The notes beneath the pieces were generated by a model that did no database searches, was not told the DNA's origin, and saw only the letters and a list, made by a program, of their open reading frames with translations. Source: Actinomyces glycerinitolerans (lineage in GTDB: Bacteria > Actinomycetota > Actinomycetes > Actinomycetales > Actinomycetaceae). Taken from it: a stretch of DNA of 64,000 nucleotides. A program made the position numbers and the translations under genes. The first letter of the stretch is position 1; each line of letters begins with the position of its first letter. Location of the stretch: NCBI RefSeq assembly GCF_900098745.1, contig NZ_FQTT01000009.1, forward strand, positions 1-64,000. Reading direction: 5' to 3'. Positions 1 through 7,146 of the stretch are shown piece by piece.

Positions 1-12
1 GCGGCTTGACGC
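1..12 (+). rRNA. 23S rRNA gene, extreme 3' end (partial)
   Basis: The window opens with GCGGCTTGAC, which matches the usual 3' terminus of actinobacterial 23S rRNA (the terminal stem ends in CTTGAC). A complete 5S gene on the same strand follows about 210 bases later, as expected for an rrn operon. Only the last few bases are present, so the call rests on that short match and the position. Bases 13-219 would be the 23S-5S spacer; no gene is seen there. Confidence 0.5.
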
Positions 13-219
13 GTGGGGCTTCCACAAGCAGCAGTGTTCAACCGGCAAACAACATGAGTTGAGTAGTTCTTTCAATCACTTGGTTTGTTTTTTGCGTCCG
101 CTGTACGGTTCACAGGCAACCCACCCCCGGGCGGGTGCTGATATGTGAACAGGGTGTGTGGTGCGTGCGCGAGCGCCCGCCTGGCCTGGTTGTTTCTGGG
201 TGGGTGTGGGTTGGTGTGT

Positions 220-344
220 GTGCCGGTGGTCATAGCGGGGTGGGTCATGCCCGGTCTTTCCTTTCCGAACCCGGAAGCCAAGCCCCCCAGCGCCGATGGT
301 ACTGCCCCCGGAAGGCGGGTGGGAGAGTAGGACACTGCCGGCAC
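220..344 (+). rRNA. rrf: 5S ribosomal RNA
   Basis: The universal 5S core is present: CCGAACCCGGAAGCCAAG at about 265-282, CGCCGATGGTACTGC at 291-305, and GGGAGAGTAGGAC at 321-333. The terminal helix is visible as GTGCCGG (220-226) pairing with CCGGCAC (338-344). The boundaries are set from that helix and may be off by a few bases, because the mature RNA is usually 117-120 nt. It is the last gene of the rrn operon whose 23S ends at the window edge. Confidence 0.93.
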
Positions 345-371
345 GCTCACGAACCCACACCCACAACCACA

Positions 372-392
372 CCCCGGGGCCCCGGCCCGGGG
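372..392 (+). terminator. GC hairpin after 5S rRNA, possible rrn terminator
   Basis: CCCCGGG (372-378) and CCCGGGG (386-392) form a 7-bp stem with a 7-nt loop, 28 bases after the 5S gene. There is no U tract. The position suits an rrn operon terminator, but termination is inferred from structure only. Confidence 0.4.
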
Positions 393-731
393 GGCACACA
401 CCACACACACCCAGCACAGCCCACACCAGACACCAACGCGGCAAAGCAGCCGCACCAGCCCACAAACCACGAGCCCACACAGGCCGCACACACGGAAATA
501 CGAGTGGGCAGACACCACAGCCAAAGGCCCAGGGGCCGTGCGCGATCACTGTCATCTGCGCTTGATTCCCGGAAACATGATCAGGGCAACACGGCAACGG
601 TGAGGCGGTGCGACCTTCGCAGGCACGCCCGTACTGGCTCGAGCCGCGAACCTCAGCCGGGCACGTACTCACCGAGGGGCCCCTTGGCCGTGTGCTCGGC
701 AACGGGGTACTCGACTGCTACGCCTGTTCGC
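393..731. other. Intergenic region, no recognisable gene
   Basis: A CA-rich stretch (about 393-480) is followed by ordinary high-GC sequence. Open frames on both strands have no recognisable protein content. No tRNA or known small RNA was recognised. Confidence 0.6.
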
Positions 732-825
732 GGTCTACTACGCCACTTGGTCGTCTGTTGAAGGGCTCCGAGGTATACAGCGGACCGTTAACCGGCGTAG
801 TAGACGGTGAAGTGGCGTAACAGAC
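732..825. repeat. 20-nt-unit palindromic array, copy A
   Basis: The array has 20-nt units at 732-751, 786-805 and 806-825 around a 34-nt core at 752-785 that contains GAGGTATACAGC. The units after the core are inverted relative to the one before it. GTCTACTACGC (733-743) pairs perfectly with 795-805, and ACGCCACTT (740-748) pairs with 810-818, so two alternative stems compete. The core closely matches that of copy B at 1409-1442. The family is unknown and no coding potential is seen. Confidence 0.75.
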
Positions 826-1010
826 GCCCCCAGCTCACGGGCGCCAGCCGGCATAGCATGACTTGTGGGTACTAAACCGGCTCTTCCGGTTTGAGGGTGT
901 GGTGCTTCCGGCGTGGTGGCTTCGGTCCGGGTTGCGGTGGTTGTGGTTGGGGTGGTGAGGTCGGTGTCGGGTCGGCGGGGACGTTCTCGGGGGCGGATGA
1001 GGTCGATGTC

Positions 1011-1070
1011 GGGCCGGCGTGGTCGTGCTCGGGCCGGCGTGGTCGTGCTCGGGCCGGCGTGGTCGTGCTC
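1011..1070. repeat. Three exact tandem 20-nt repeats inside element 1
   Basis: The unit GGGCCGGCGTGGTCGTGCTC occurs at 1011-1030, 1031-1050 and 1051-1070 without mismatch. A partial copy of its 3' half lies immediately upstream (1001-1010). The exact identity suggests recent slippage or selection. Confidence 0.9.
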
Positions 1071-1092
1071 GGTAGGTGCTGCTCTGCCGAGA

Positions 1093-1151
1093 ACGTCCTC
1101 GTCATCCCCAAACCCTCCACATGCGGGAGGGTTTGGGGCTTACGAGGACGT
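1093..1151. repeat. Long two-tier hairpin inside element 1
   Basis: CCCCAAACCCTCC (1106-1118) pairs perfectly with 1126-1138 across a 7-nt loop. Outside a 3x3 internal loop, ACGTCCTCGT (1093-1102) pairs perfectly with 1142-1151. The CGAGGACGT word of the outer stem recurs downstream (about 1171-1215) as part of the element's private repeat set. It is roughly central in the first array of the element. Function is unknown; it would fold strongly as RNA from either strand or extrude as a cruciform. Confidence 0.85.
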
Positions 1152-1348
1152 ATTCGACCAGTGTCGGGCGCACGAGGACGTTTTCGGGCCGGCGAGGGCG
1201 TCCTCAGGCCGGTAGGGGCGTCCTCGCCGCCGGCCGGGCGGAGTGCTCGAGGACGCGGGTTGAACCTCCACGGCGCCGGCTCACCACGCCAGAACGCCTG
1301 GCCTGGCTGCACTTGGCTGCCGACAGCTCCGGCGCCCGGAAGCGGGAC

Positions 1349-1465
1349 CGTCTGCAACGCCACTTCGCCGTCTGCAACGCCACTTCGGCGTTAACAACGC
1401 CAGTTAACCGTCTGCTGAAGGCCCCAGAGGTATACAGCAGAGCGTTAAGTAGCGTTGTTAACGCC
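1349..1465. repeat. 20-nt-unit palindromic array, copy B (inside element 1)
   Basis: Direct 20-nt units lie at 1349-1368, 1369-1388 and 1389-1408. Then comes the core at 1409-1442, which shares CTGAAGG and GAGGTATACAGC with copy A, followed by an inverted unit at 1441-1465. GGCGTTAACAACGC (1387-1400) pairs perfectly over 14 bp with 1452-1465, and TCTGCTG (1411-1417) pairs with 1435-1441. The architecture matches copy A at 732-825, although only copy B lies between visible MITE ends. Confidence 0.8.
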
Positions 1466-1591
1466 CAGCCGGCGTACCAAACACCCCACCCCACGTCACC
1501 CCACCCCATGCCATGTCCCAGGACATCGGCAGCACTCCTGCCGCCGCCCCAGACAACCACCACACCCCCAAACCGGAAGAGCCACTAAACC

Positions 1592-1858
1592 GTCACGACT
1601 CAGGTTACGCCCCGGGTAGGGCCCACGGTTGGCCCCCCGGCGTCGGTTTGGACCGCTCCAGCAGGAGGTGCCCGGGGCAGGGCCCGCGGAACGCGGACTC
1701 CGGCGGGCCCTACCGTGCGGCCGAGAGCTCAGCCGCACGTACCACATGGGGCGCCGGGCCTGCCGGCCCGGGAAGTGCCCCACCGCAGTCGCGCGCAGCG
1801 GAATGCCCCGTAGCTCCAACCAGGGGGACAAGACAGGGCTACCCCGTGGACGCCGGCC
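1592..1858. other. Hairpin-rich gap downstream of pmt, possible structured RNA
   Basis: No protein gene is recognised here. Perfect inverted repeats follow in series: GTAGGGCCC (1616-1624) with 1705-1713, CGTGCGGC (1714-1721) with 1732-1739, and CCGGGCC (1755-1761) with 1766-1772. Compared from memory with RNase P, tmRNA, SRP and 6S RNA, none of their conserved cores is seen. It may be a terminator region for pmt, debris of another mobile element, or an unassigned RNA. Confidence 0.4.
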
Positions 1859-3778
1859 CTAGATCCAAGAACTCAGCCACATGTGCCAGTGCCAGAACGT
1901 GTAGGACACGGTCTGTCCGGTCCAAATCGGCCACCACGCCACCGTGAACATCGCAGCGAGCACAATCACGCCGGCCATCAGTGCCAGTCCTTCTCCGCGC
2001 AGGCGCCAATGCGGTACGCCCGTCCAGGCTTCGGGAAGACGGGTGCGCGTTGCACGCATGCCGAAGCCGAAATATGCGGCCACGGCGCCACGTGGATAGG
2101 GGAGCCCCGGCCCAATCCGTCCCTCCGCGATCAGACGCGCCTCCTCACGCTCGGCTGCCGACCCGGGCACGGGCGTGAGCATGCCGGAAACTGCGCCCAG
2201 TGCCAACACCAGCACCAGCACCATGCACGGTTCGAACGCCACCGTGTAGAAGGTGAAGATGGTCCGGTTGGAGTAGATGAACCACGGCAGGTAAAGGCCG
2301 ACGTACCCGATCAGCGGCACCCAAACGCGCCAGTCGCGGCGGCCGATTGCCAGTACCACGATCACGAAGACCAGTGCCAGCACGGCCGCCCACCAGATGG
2401 GTATGTTGCCGATCGAGGTGATGGCCTGGATACAGCGGCCCGAACCACAATCGGCGCCGGCCAGCTCCTCAGAGCCCTTCCAGTACAACGACGTCGGCCG
2501 CCACTGCACCAGCCAGCCGATCGGCTTCGACATGTAGGGATGCTCGGTGTCCAGGCCAACGTGGAAGTTGTACATCGACAGGTGGTACTCGAGCAGGTCG
2601 TTGAGGGAATCCGGTAGCCAGGAGCGCGCCACCGTGCCGGTCTCCGCGCGCTGCGCCGCCGCCCAGCCGCGGTAGTAGGCGCCGTCGTGCAAGAACCACG
2701 AACCCCAGCCGGCCCCCAGATAGACGATGAAGGCCACCGGCACCAGGCGAATGAAATCCCCAACGCCGCGCGCAACGGTCCCCTCGAGGAACCAGGCGCG
2801 CGCCCCGACCCGGCGCAGCGCCAACGTATCCCAGACGACCACAAGAATCCCGATCGCAGCCAGCAGGTAGGCGCCGGACCACTTCACCGAACAGGTCAGC
2901 CCGGCGGCGATGCCCGCCCCAATCAGCCACGGGCGCAGGTGTGCCCGCGGTGCCAGGGGCGCAGGCACCTCCGCAGCGATGGGCACGCCCGCGAAGTCGG
3001 CCGCCAGGCGCGCCCGGGACCATTCCCGGTCGCGCACGACGCAGTAGAGCGCGAGCGTCGCGAACAGGCCGATGAACCCGTCCAACAGTCCGATCCGCGA
3101 CTCGGTGATCCCTACACCATCGATCGCCAGCAATACCCCGGCCAGGCCGGCGAGCAACGGCGAACGGGTCAGCCGCAGCGTGAGCCGCGCCAGCACAATC
3201 ACCGTCAAAACGCCCGCCAACGCCGGCATGACCCGCCAGCCGAAAGAAGAGTCCGCGCCGAAGATCTGCATACCCAGACCGATCAGCCATTTGCCCAGCT
3301 GCGGATGCACCACATAGCTGGGGTCGGTTGTCAGCGCAGAGAAGTCTCCCTGCGCGAACAGCTCATCGGCGCCGTCGCCCCACTTGGACTCGTAGCCGTT
3401 CTGCCACAGTGCGTAGCCGTCCTTGACGTAGTAGATCTCGTCAAACATGAGCTGATGCGGGTGACTCAGGCCAATCAGCCGCGTCAGCGCCGCCACCAGT
3501 CCAGCCAACGCGGTGGCCACCCAGCCGTTGATACGCGTCTGCCGCGGCAGTTCGGTGCCAAGCGGTTCCAGTCCCAGTAGAGACCGCAGCTGGTTCTCGC
3601 TGCGCGGAGTCTCGGTCTCACCGGGCTTACCGGCGTTGGTGTCGGTCTTGGAGGCGCTGTCGGTCTCGACGACGGCAGTCGCGGCAGCTGCCGCGTGCAG
3701 GGAGCCATCGCCGGGAGAGTCTCCTGGAGTAGGGGACGCGTCGGCGCCATCCGGTGAAGCAGCACAGGGTGAAGTCAC
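1859..3778 (-). CDS. pmt: Dolichyl-phosphate-mannose--protein mannosyltransferase (GT39)
   Basis: This polytopic membrane protein of 639 aa belongs to the PMT family, which transfers mannose from polyprenyl-phosphate-mannose to Ser/Thr of exported proteins. After a Ser/Pro/Thr-rich cytoplasmic N-terminus (about 80 residues) comes the first membrane segment. The acidic catalytic motif follows it in [16 protein letters not shown]. Many hydrophobic segments follow, and the protein ends [10 protein letters not shown] as PMT proteins often do. I chose the GTG at 3778 because TAGACT lies 7 nt upstream (leaderless arrangement); longer in-frame extension runs into divergent rsmI. The adjacency to rsmI resembles that in other actinobacteria, from memory. 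Substrates could include the secreted proteins of this region, but nothing here shows it. Confidence 0.93.
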   Translation of the reverse strand: MTSPCAASPDGADASPTPGDSPGDGSLHAAAAATAVVETDSASKTDTNAGKPGETETPRSENQLRSLLGLEPLGTELPRQTRINGWVATALAGLVAALTRLIGLSHPHQLMFDEIYYVKDGYALWQNGYESKWGDGADELFAQGDFSALTTDPSYVVHPQLGKWLIGLGMQIFGADSSFGWRVMPALAGVLTVIVLARLTLRLTRSPLLAGLAGVLLAIDGVGITESRIGLLDGFIGLFATLALYCVVRDREWSRARLAADFAGVPIAAEVPAPLAPRAHLRPWLIGAGIAAGLTCSVKWSGAYLLAAIGILVVVWDTLALRRVGARAWFLEGTVARGVGDFIRLVPVAFIVYLGAGWGSWFLHDGAYYRGWAAAQRAETGTVARSWLPDSLNDLLEYHLSMYNFHVGLDTEHPYMSKPIGWLVQWRPTSLYWKGSEELAGADCGSGRCIQAITSIGNIPIWWAAVLALVFVIVVLAIGRRDWRVWVPLIGYVGLYLPWFIYSNRTIFTFYTVAFEPCMVLVLVLALGAVSGMLTPVPGSAAEREEARLIAEGRIGPGLPYPRGAVAAYFGFGMRATRTRLPEAWTGVPHWRLRGEGLALMAGVIVLAAMFTVAWWPIWTGQTVSYTFWHWHMWLSSWI

Positions 3779-3785
3779 GTCTGCG

Positions 3786-3808
3786 AGTCTAAGGCGGCCC
3801 GTCATACT
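3786..3808. promoter_or_regulatory. Back-to-back leaderless promoters for pmt and rsmI
   Basis: On the minus strand TAGACT (3791-3786) lies 7 nt before the pmt GTG. On the plus strand CATACT (3803-3808) lies 6 nt before the rsmI ATG at 3815. Neither gene has room for a Shine-Dalgarno leader if these -10 boxes are used. The two -10 boxes are only 11 bases apart, so polymerase binding in the two directions should be mutually exclusive. Confidence 0.6.
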
Positions 3809-3814
3809 GAGCCC

Positions 3815-4795
3815 ATGAATAACGACATGAGTGATGCCACGCCCGCGGACGACAGCGGCGCGCCGGCGGCCGAGGCCGACCGGACGGCAGAAACACGGCC
3901 GGCGGCCCCGGAGGATGTCGCGCCGCCTGCGCCTTCGGTGGACGCCGCCCCGCGCCCGGGCACGATCACCCTGGCCGCGACCCCGATCGGGAACGTCGCC
4001 GACGCCTCCCCGCGCCTGCGCCGGGCCCTGGAGTGTGCCGACCTCATCGCCGCGGAGGACACCCGCCGCCTGTTCGCCCTGGCCCGCCGTCTGGGGGTGA
4101 GCGTGGGCGGCCGCGTGGTGGCCTTCCATGAGCACAACGAGGCCTCCCGGGCCCCCGAACTGCTTGCGGCCGCCCGTGCGGGCAGCGCCGTCTTGGTTGT
4201 CTCCGACGCCGGCATGCCGGGCATCTCGGACCCCGGCTACCGGCTGGTGGTGGCCGCCGTCGACGCCGACGTCCCGGTCACCGCCGCGCCCGGGCCCTCC
4301 GCCGTGCTTACCGCCCTGGTGCTCTCCGGACTGGCCACCGATCGCTTCACCTTCGAGGGTTTTCTCCCGCGCAAGGCGGGGGAGCGCGTCCGCGCCCTGA
4401 CGGCGTTAGCGGATGAGCCGCGCACCATGGTGTTCCTGGAATCGCCCCGGCGCACCCACGAGACCCTGCGTGCCATGGGCCAGGCCTTCGGCGCGGACCG
4501 CCGTGCCGCACTGTGCCGGGAACTGACGAAGACGCACGAGGAGGTACAGCGCGCAACCCTGGGGGAACTCGCGGACGCCACGGCCGACGGCGTGCTGGGG
4601 GAGGTGGTGCTGGTGGTTGCCGGCGCCCCCGCCCGGGTGGTGGACCTACAGCAGGCTGCCGCCGAGGCGCTGGCCCTGGCGGACTCCGGCATGCGGCTGA
4701 AGGCTGCCGCCGCCGAGGTCGCCCCGCGGGCCGGTGCTCGCCCCAATGAGGTGTATCGGGCGGCGCTTGCCCGGCGCGACGCCGACGACGCCTAA
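3815..4795 (+). CDS. rsmI: 16S rRNA (cytidine(1402)-2'-O)-methyltransferase RsmI
   Basis: RsmI methylates the ribose 2'-O of C1402 in the 16S decoding centre using SAM. The 326-aa product begins with about 48 residues of low-complexity Ala/Pro/Asp sequence. The tetrapyrrole-methylase fold follows: [12 protein letters not shown] (about 49-60), EDTRR, the SAM-binding loop [18 protein letters not shown] (about 129-146), and APGPSA near 160. The family is usually 275-290 aa, so the extra length is the N-terminal extension. The ATG at 3815 has a -10 box 6 nt upstream and no leader. A downstream start near the conserved domain cannot be excluded. Confidence 0.95.
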   Translation: MNNDMSDATPADDSGAPAAEADRTAETRPAAPEDVAPPAPSVDAAPRPGTITLAATPIGNVADASPRLRRALECADLIAAEDTRRLFALARRLGVSVGGRVVAFHEHNEASRAPELLAAARAGSAVLVVSDAGMPGISDPGYRLVVAAVDADVPVTAAPGPSAVLTALVLSGLATDRFTFEGFLPRKAGERVRALTALADEPRTMVFLESPRRTHETLRAMGQAFGADRRAALCRELTKTHEEVQRATLGELADATADGVLGEVVLVVAGAPARVVDLQQAAAEALALADSGMRLKAAAAEVAPRAGARPNEVYRAALARRDADDA

Positions 4796-4820
4796 AACGC
4801 CGGCGCCCGGAAGAAGAGGG

Positions 4821-5561
4821 CTAGACGCCCTGGCCGCCGTCGGGCGGGGGCAGCGGCCGGTAGACCACCTGCTGCGGGGCCAGGCCATAACCGACCGTCG
4901 GCGTTGCGGCGGGGGCGGGCTGCGGTGCCGACATCGGTGGTGCCGGAACGACGGTGGCTCCTGCAAGCGGATACAGTCGGCTCATCATGACGCGCGTGCG
5001 ACGACGTCGGCGCGCCACCAGCCAGATCGCGCCGACTACGGTGCTGGTCAGGCCCGCCACGCAGAAGGGGATCGAAGTGACGGCCATGCGCAGGCTACGG
5101 CTCCACTCCGGGGACACGTTGGACTGGTTGATGGTGATCGCGCTTGTCCCGGTGCAGGCGACGTCGTAGGTGCCGGCGTTGGTCGACCGGAAGCCGAGCA
5201 CCTGGGGCGGGTCGCTATTGTCATGATCCAGCGTATAGACATCCAGTGCCGTTCCCGCCGGGTCGAAGACCTTGCAGGCGACGTTGGCGTCGGCGGAGAA
5301 GAAGCCGTATTCGGTGTCCTCAAGCAGGGACAGCGCCGTCGACCGCCCACCCTGGTCGATCGCGACGGCGTCCTCCTCAAGCACACGCGGGGCAATCGCC
5401 ACCGCTGCTGCGAACAGTGCTACCGCCACCAGCAGCGCCGCCACGCCCCCGATGGTGACGACGCGCGGCACCGTCAGTGAGGGCAGGCCGTCCGCGTCCA
5501 CGCCTCGCGGGCGCTGCGGTGGTCCATTGACGCCCGGACCGGGCTGATTCCACACGGCCAT
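4821..5561 (-). CDS. Small bitopic membrane protein, paralogue 1 of 3
   Basis: I do not recognise a named family for this 246-aa protein. One hydrophobic segment lies at about 38-58. An extracytoplasmic stretch contains two cysteines (TEYGFFSADANVACKVF and GTYDVACTG). A second hydrophobic segment lies at about 165-185, followed by an Arg-rich stop-transfer sequence and a Pro/Ala-rich tail of about 55 residues. The order TM, Tyr-Gly motif, Cys, Cys, TM is shared with the next two genes on the same strand, so all three arose by duplication. ATG 5561 follows a purine-rich GAAGTAGAGG. The gene is convergent with rsmI, 25 bases away. Confidence 0.75.
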   Translation of the reverse strand: MAVWNQPGPGVNGPPQRPRGVDADGLPSLTVPRVVTIGGVAALLVAVALFAAAVAIAPRVLEEDAVAIDQGGRSTALSLLEDTEYGFFSADANVACKVFDPAGTALDVYTLDHDNSDPPQVLGFRSTNAGTYDVACTGTSAITINQSNVSPEWSRSLRMAVTSIPFCVAGLTSTVVGAIWLVARRRRRTRVMMSRLYPLAGATVVPAPPMSAPQPAPAATPTVGYGLAPQQVVYRPLPPPDGGQGV

Positions 5562-5680
5562 CGCCTGCACCTCTACTTCCTGCCGGTACTTCCCGCCGGC
5601 GGGCCGCCGCCGACTCCCACGAGATTCAACCGTGACTTTACGTGACTTTACGGGGCGATGCCGTCTTCGTCAGCCGAACC

Positions 5681-6187
5681 TCACAGCCTGGTGCCTGCGG
5701 TTGGATATGCAGCCTGCGTCTGTAGAGCTCGCCTGTTGTGTGAATTGCGTACGACGAGCCAGATGATGCCGCCGATTGTGAGGGGAACACCGACGATGAA
5801 CATGCAGACTGCGGCGAAGACGAGGAAAACGCTGCGTCCAACGTCCTGTGCTCCGATCGCGGGGCCGAAATACACGTCCTCACCGGCGACGGAGGTGGTG
5901 CAGGTGACGGTGTACTCGCCGGAGATGCCTGCCTCAACCGTGGCGAAGAGGAGGTGCCCGTTGACCGTCGTGTTTGACCACGGAGTGGCCAGCGTCGCCT
6001 CGGTGCCATCGGCGGCGGTTACGGAGCACTGTGAGTCCCCATTGCCGTAAAGGCCGTAAGTGACCGTGGAGTCCAACTGCACGCGGGTTGAGCCGTTGGC
6101 GTCAACGGGGCGCGGGTCGTGATCGAACCGGGTCATGTAGCCGGCGAAGGCCACAACGATCACGGCGGCCAACACGCACAGGACCAC
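5681..6187 (-). CDS. Small bitopic membrane protein, paralogue 2 of 3, N-terminus uncertain
   Basis: The 168-aa product has the same plan as its neighbours: TM (about 3-20), TYGLYGNGDSQCSV, GEYTVTCTT, TM (about 118-145). The only start in frame before a stop at 6323-6325 is a GTG at 6187 lying inside the first membrane segment, with no clear ribosome site. Upstream, another frame encodes a Pro/Ala/Gly-rich stretch (GSPYATAPRGAGPNSYAPAA) typical of such N-termini, preceded by a run of nine C (minus strand; plus-strand G at 6302-6310). This suggests one or more frameshifts near 6200-6310, so the gene may be decaying or misread at the homopolymer. Confidence 0.6.
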   Translation of the reverse strand: MVLCVLAAVIVVAFAGYMTRFDHDPRPVDANGSTRVQLDSTVTYGLYGNGDSQCSVTAADGTEATLATPWSNTTVNGHLLFATVEAGISGEYTVTCTTSVAGEDVYFGPAIGAQDVGRSVFLVFAAVCMFIVGVPLTIGGIIWLVVRNSHNRRALQTQAAYPTAGTRL

Positions 6188-6460
6188 CCCAGACAGCAGC
6201 AGAATAAGCGGCCCCTTGTGTCCCTTGGGGCCGGTGCGGCAGGGGCGTAGGAGTTGGGGCCGGCGCCACGGGGCGCGGTCGCATAGGGGGAGCCGGGAGT
6301 CGGGGGGGGGTAGGACAATGGGTTACTCCGGTGCGGTAGAGGGCTGGTGGCGTCGGTTGTCGCGCTATCACGCTCACGATACGTGCCGTGTCGCCCGCAG
6401 GCGGCTTCCGTGAGTGACGGCGAGACGTTGGCGGGAAGCAGATCGACGTTGGTACGCCGA

Positions 6461-7012
6461 CTATTCCCGGATGATTCCCCGGGTGGTTGCGGCGGGGCCG
6501 CGCCGGTTCGATCGGGCGCGCCTATTGTCGATAAAGTGCCAAATGCCCCCGAACGTAGCCAGCGGGAGGCCGACGAGGCCCATGCAGGTAGCGGTGATCG
6601 CTCCCCACCAACCGCAGTCGACGATCCGGAGGTCGGTCAGGCGCCCCACCGATACCTCCTGCTTCTCGTGCCCGGAACACGTGAAGGTGTGATCGCCGGT
6701 CGCTTCGGCCTCGATCACTCCGAGAATCCGATGATCGGCCACTGGCGTCTCCTCCGACGGCGGAAGAACCACGACGCCGTCCCCGTTCGGGCCGGTGACG
6801 GTGCAGTCCACGGTGCTATAACCCCACAGGCCATATGTGGTCGCCGCATCCAGGCTCACGGTGGTCACCCCAGCCGAATCCAGCGCCTGCAGGTCCCTGA
6901 TGGGGCGCGCCATGGGTAGACAGATGGCCAGCCCGGCCAGCGCCACCAGGCACAGGACCACGCCGATGCGCAACGGGACTCGCGGTCTTCCAGACGCAGG
7001 CGGTCGGGGCAT
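6461..7012 (-). CDS. Small bitopic membrane protein, paralogue 3 of 3
   Basis: The 183-aa product is of an unrecognised family. ATG 7012 follows GGAGGAG at good spacing. A hydrophobic segment (about 14-34) precedes an external region with TTYGLWGYSTVDCTV and GDHTFTCSG, matching the TYGLYG...C and YTVTC positions of paralogue 2. A second hydrophobic segment (about 140-160) and a short basic tail follow. The conserved cysteine pair suggests a disulfide-bonded extracellular domain; that is inference. The gene is divergent from metG, 134 bases away. Confidence 0.78.
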   Translation of the reverse strand: MPRPPASGRPRVPLRIGVVLCLVALAGLAICLPMARPIRDLQALDSAGVTTVSLDAATTYGLWGYSTVDCTVTGPNGDGVVVLPPSEETPVADHRILGVIEAEATGDHTFTCSGHEKQEVSVGRLTDLRIVDCGWWGAITATCMGLVGLPLATFGGIWHFIDNRRARSNRRGPAATTRGIIRE

Positions 7013-7134
7013 CGTGATCTCCTCCAAGCTCGATGACGCACACCTGGCGTGCTCGTCGCCGCCACCATAGGGGTGCCGGAGCCGCAAACACAGGGGGAGA
7101 ACAACCCGGGGCCGTACCCGGCCGCGGGAACGGA

Positions 7135-7140
7135 TAGGCT
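7135..7140 (+). promoter_or_regulatory. Leaderless -10 box of metG (TAGGCT)
   Basis: TAGGCT is followed by six bases (GCCCCC) and then the metG ATG at 7147. The same hexamer and spacing precede ksgA at 13335-13340. No Shine-Dalgarno is present. Confidence 0.6.
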
Positions 7141-7146
7141 GCCCCC

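Larger units (their letters stand above)
879..1583. mobile_element. MITE with ISL3-like termini and 8-bp target duplication (element 1)
   Basis: The left end reads GGCTCTTCCGGTTTG then AGGGTGTGGTG. The right end is its inverted counterpart, finishing CAAACCGGAAGAGCC at 1583. The direct repeat ACTAAACC flanks it at 871-878 and 1584-1591, the signature of an 8-bp target-site duplication. Termini beginning GGCTCTTCC with 8-bp duplications fit what I recall of the ISL3 family (corynebacterial members such as IS31831). At 705 bp, with no transposase-like frame, it is non-autonomous. Its interior holds a 20-nt tandem repeat, a long hairpin and palindromic array B. The second copy at 11623-12180 supports mobility. 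Confidence 0.82.

Noticed and set aside
76-702. 208-aa minus-strand ORF over the 5S rRNA
   Set aside because: It lies across a clear 5S gene and has low-complexity, unrecognisable protein content.
732-1465. CRISPR array
   Set aside because: The roughly 20-nt repeats are adjacent without unique spacers, switch orientation, and have no cas genes nearby.
1349-1465. Integron attC site (GTTAAC words in inverted order)
   Set aside because: The repeats follow a strict 20-nt period with several direct units and a conserved core, and no integrase or cassette ORF is present.
1592-1858. RNase P, tmRNA, SRP or 6S RNA gene
   Set aside because: The conserved cores of these RNAs (as remembered) are not found; only unassigned hairpins are.
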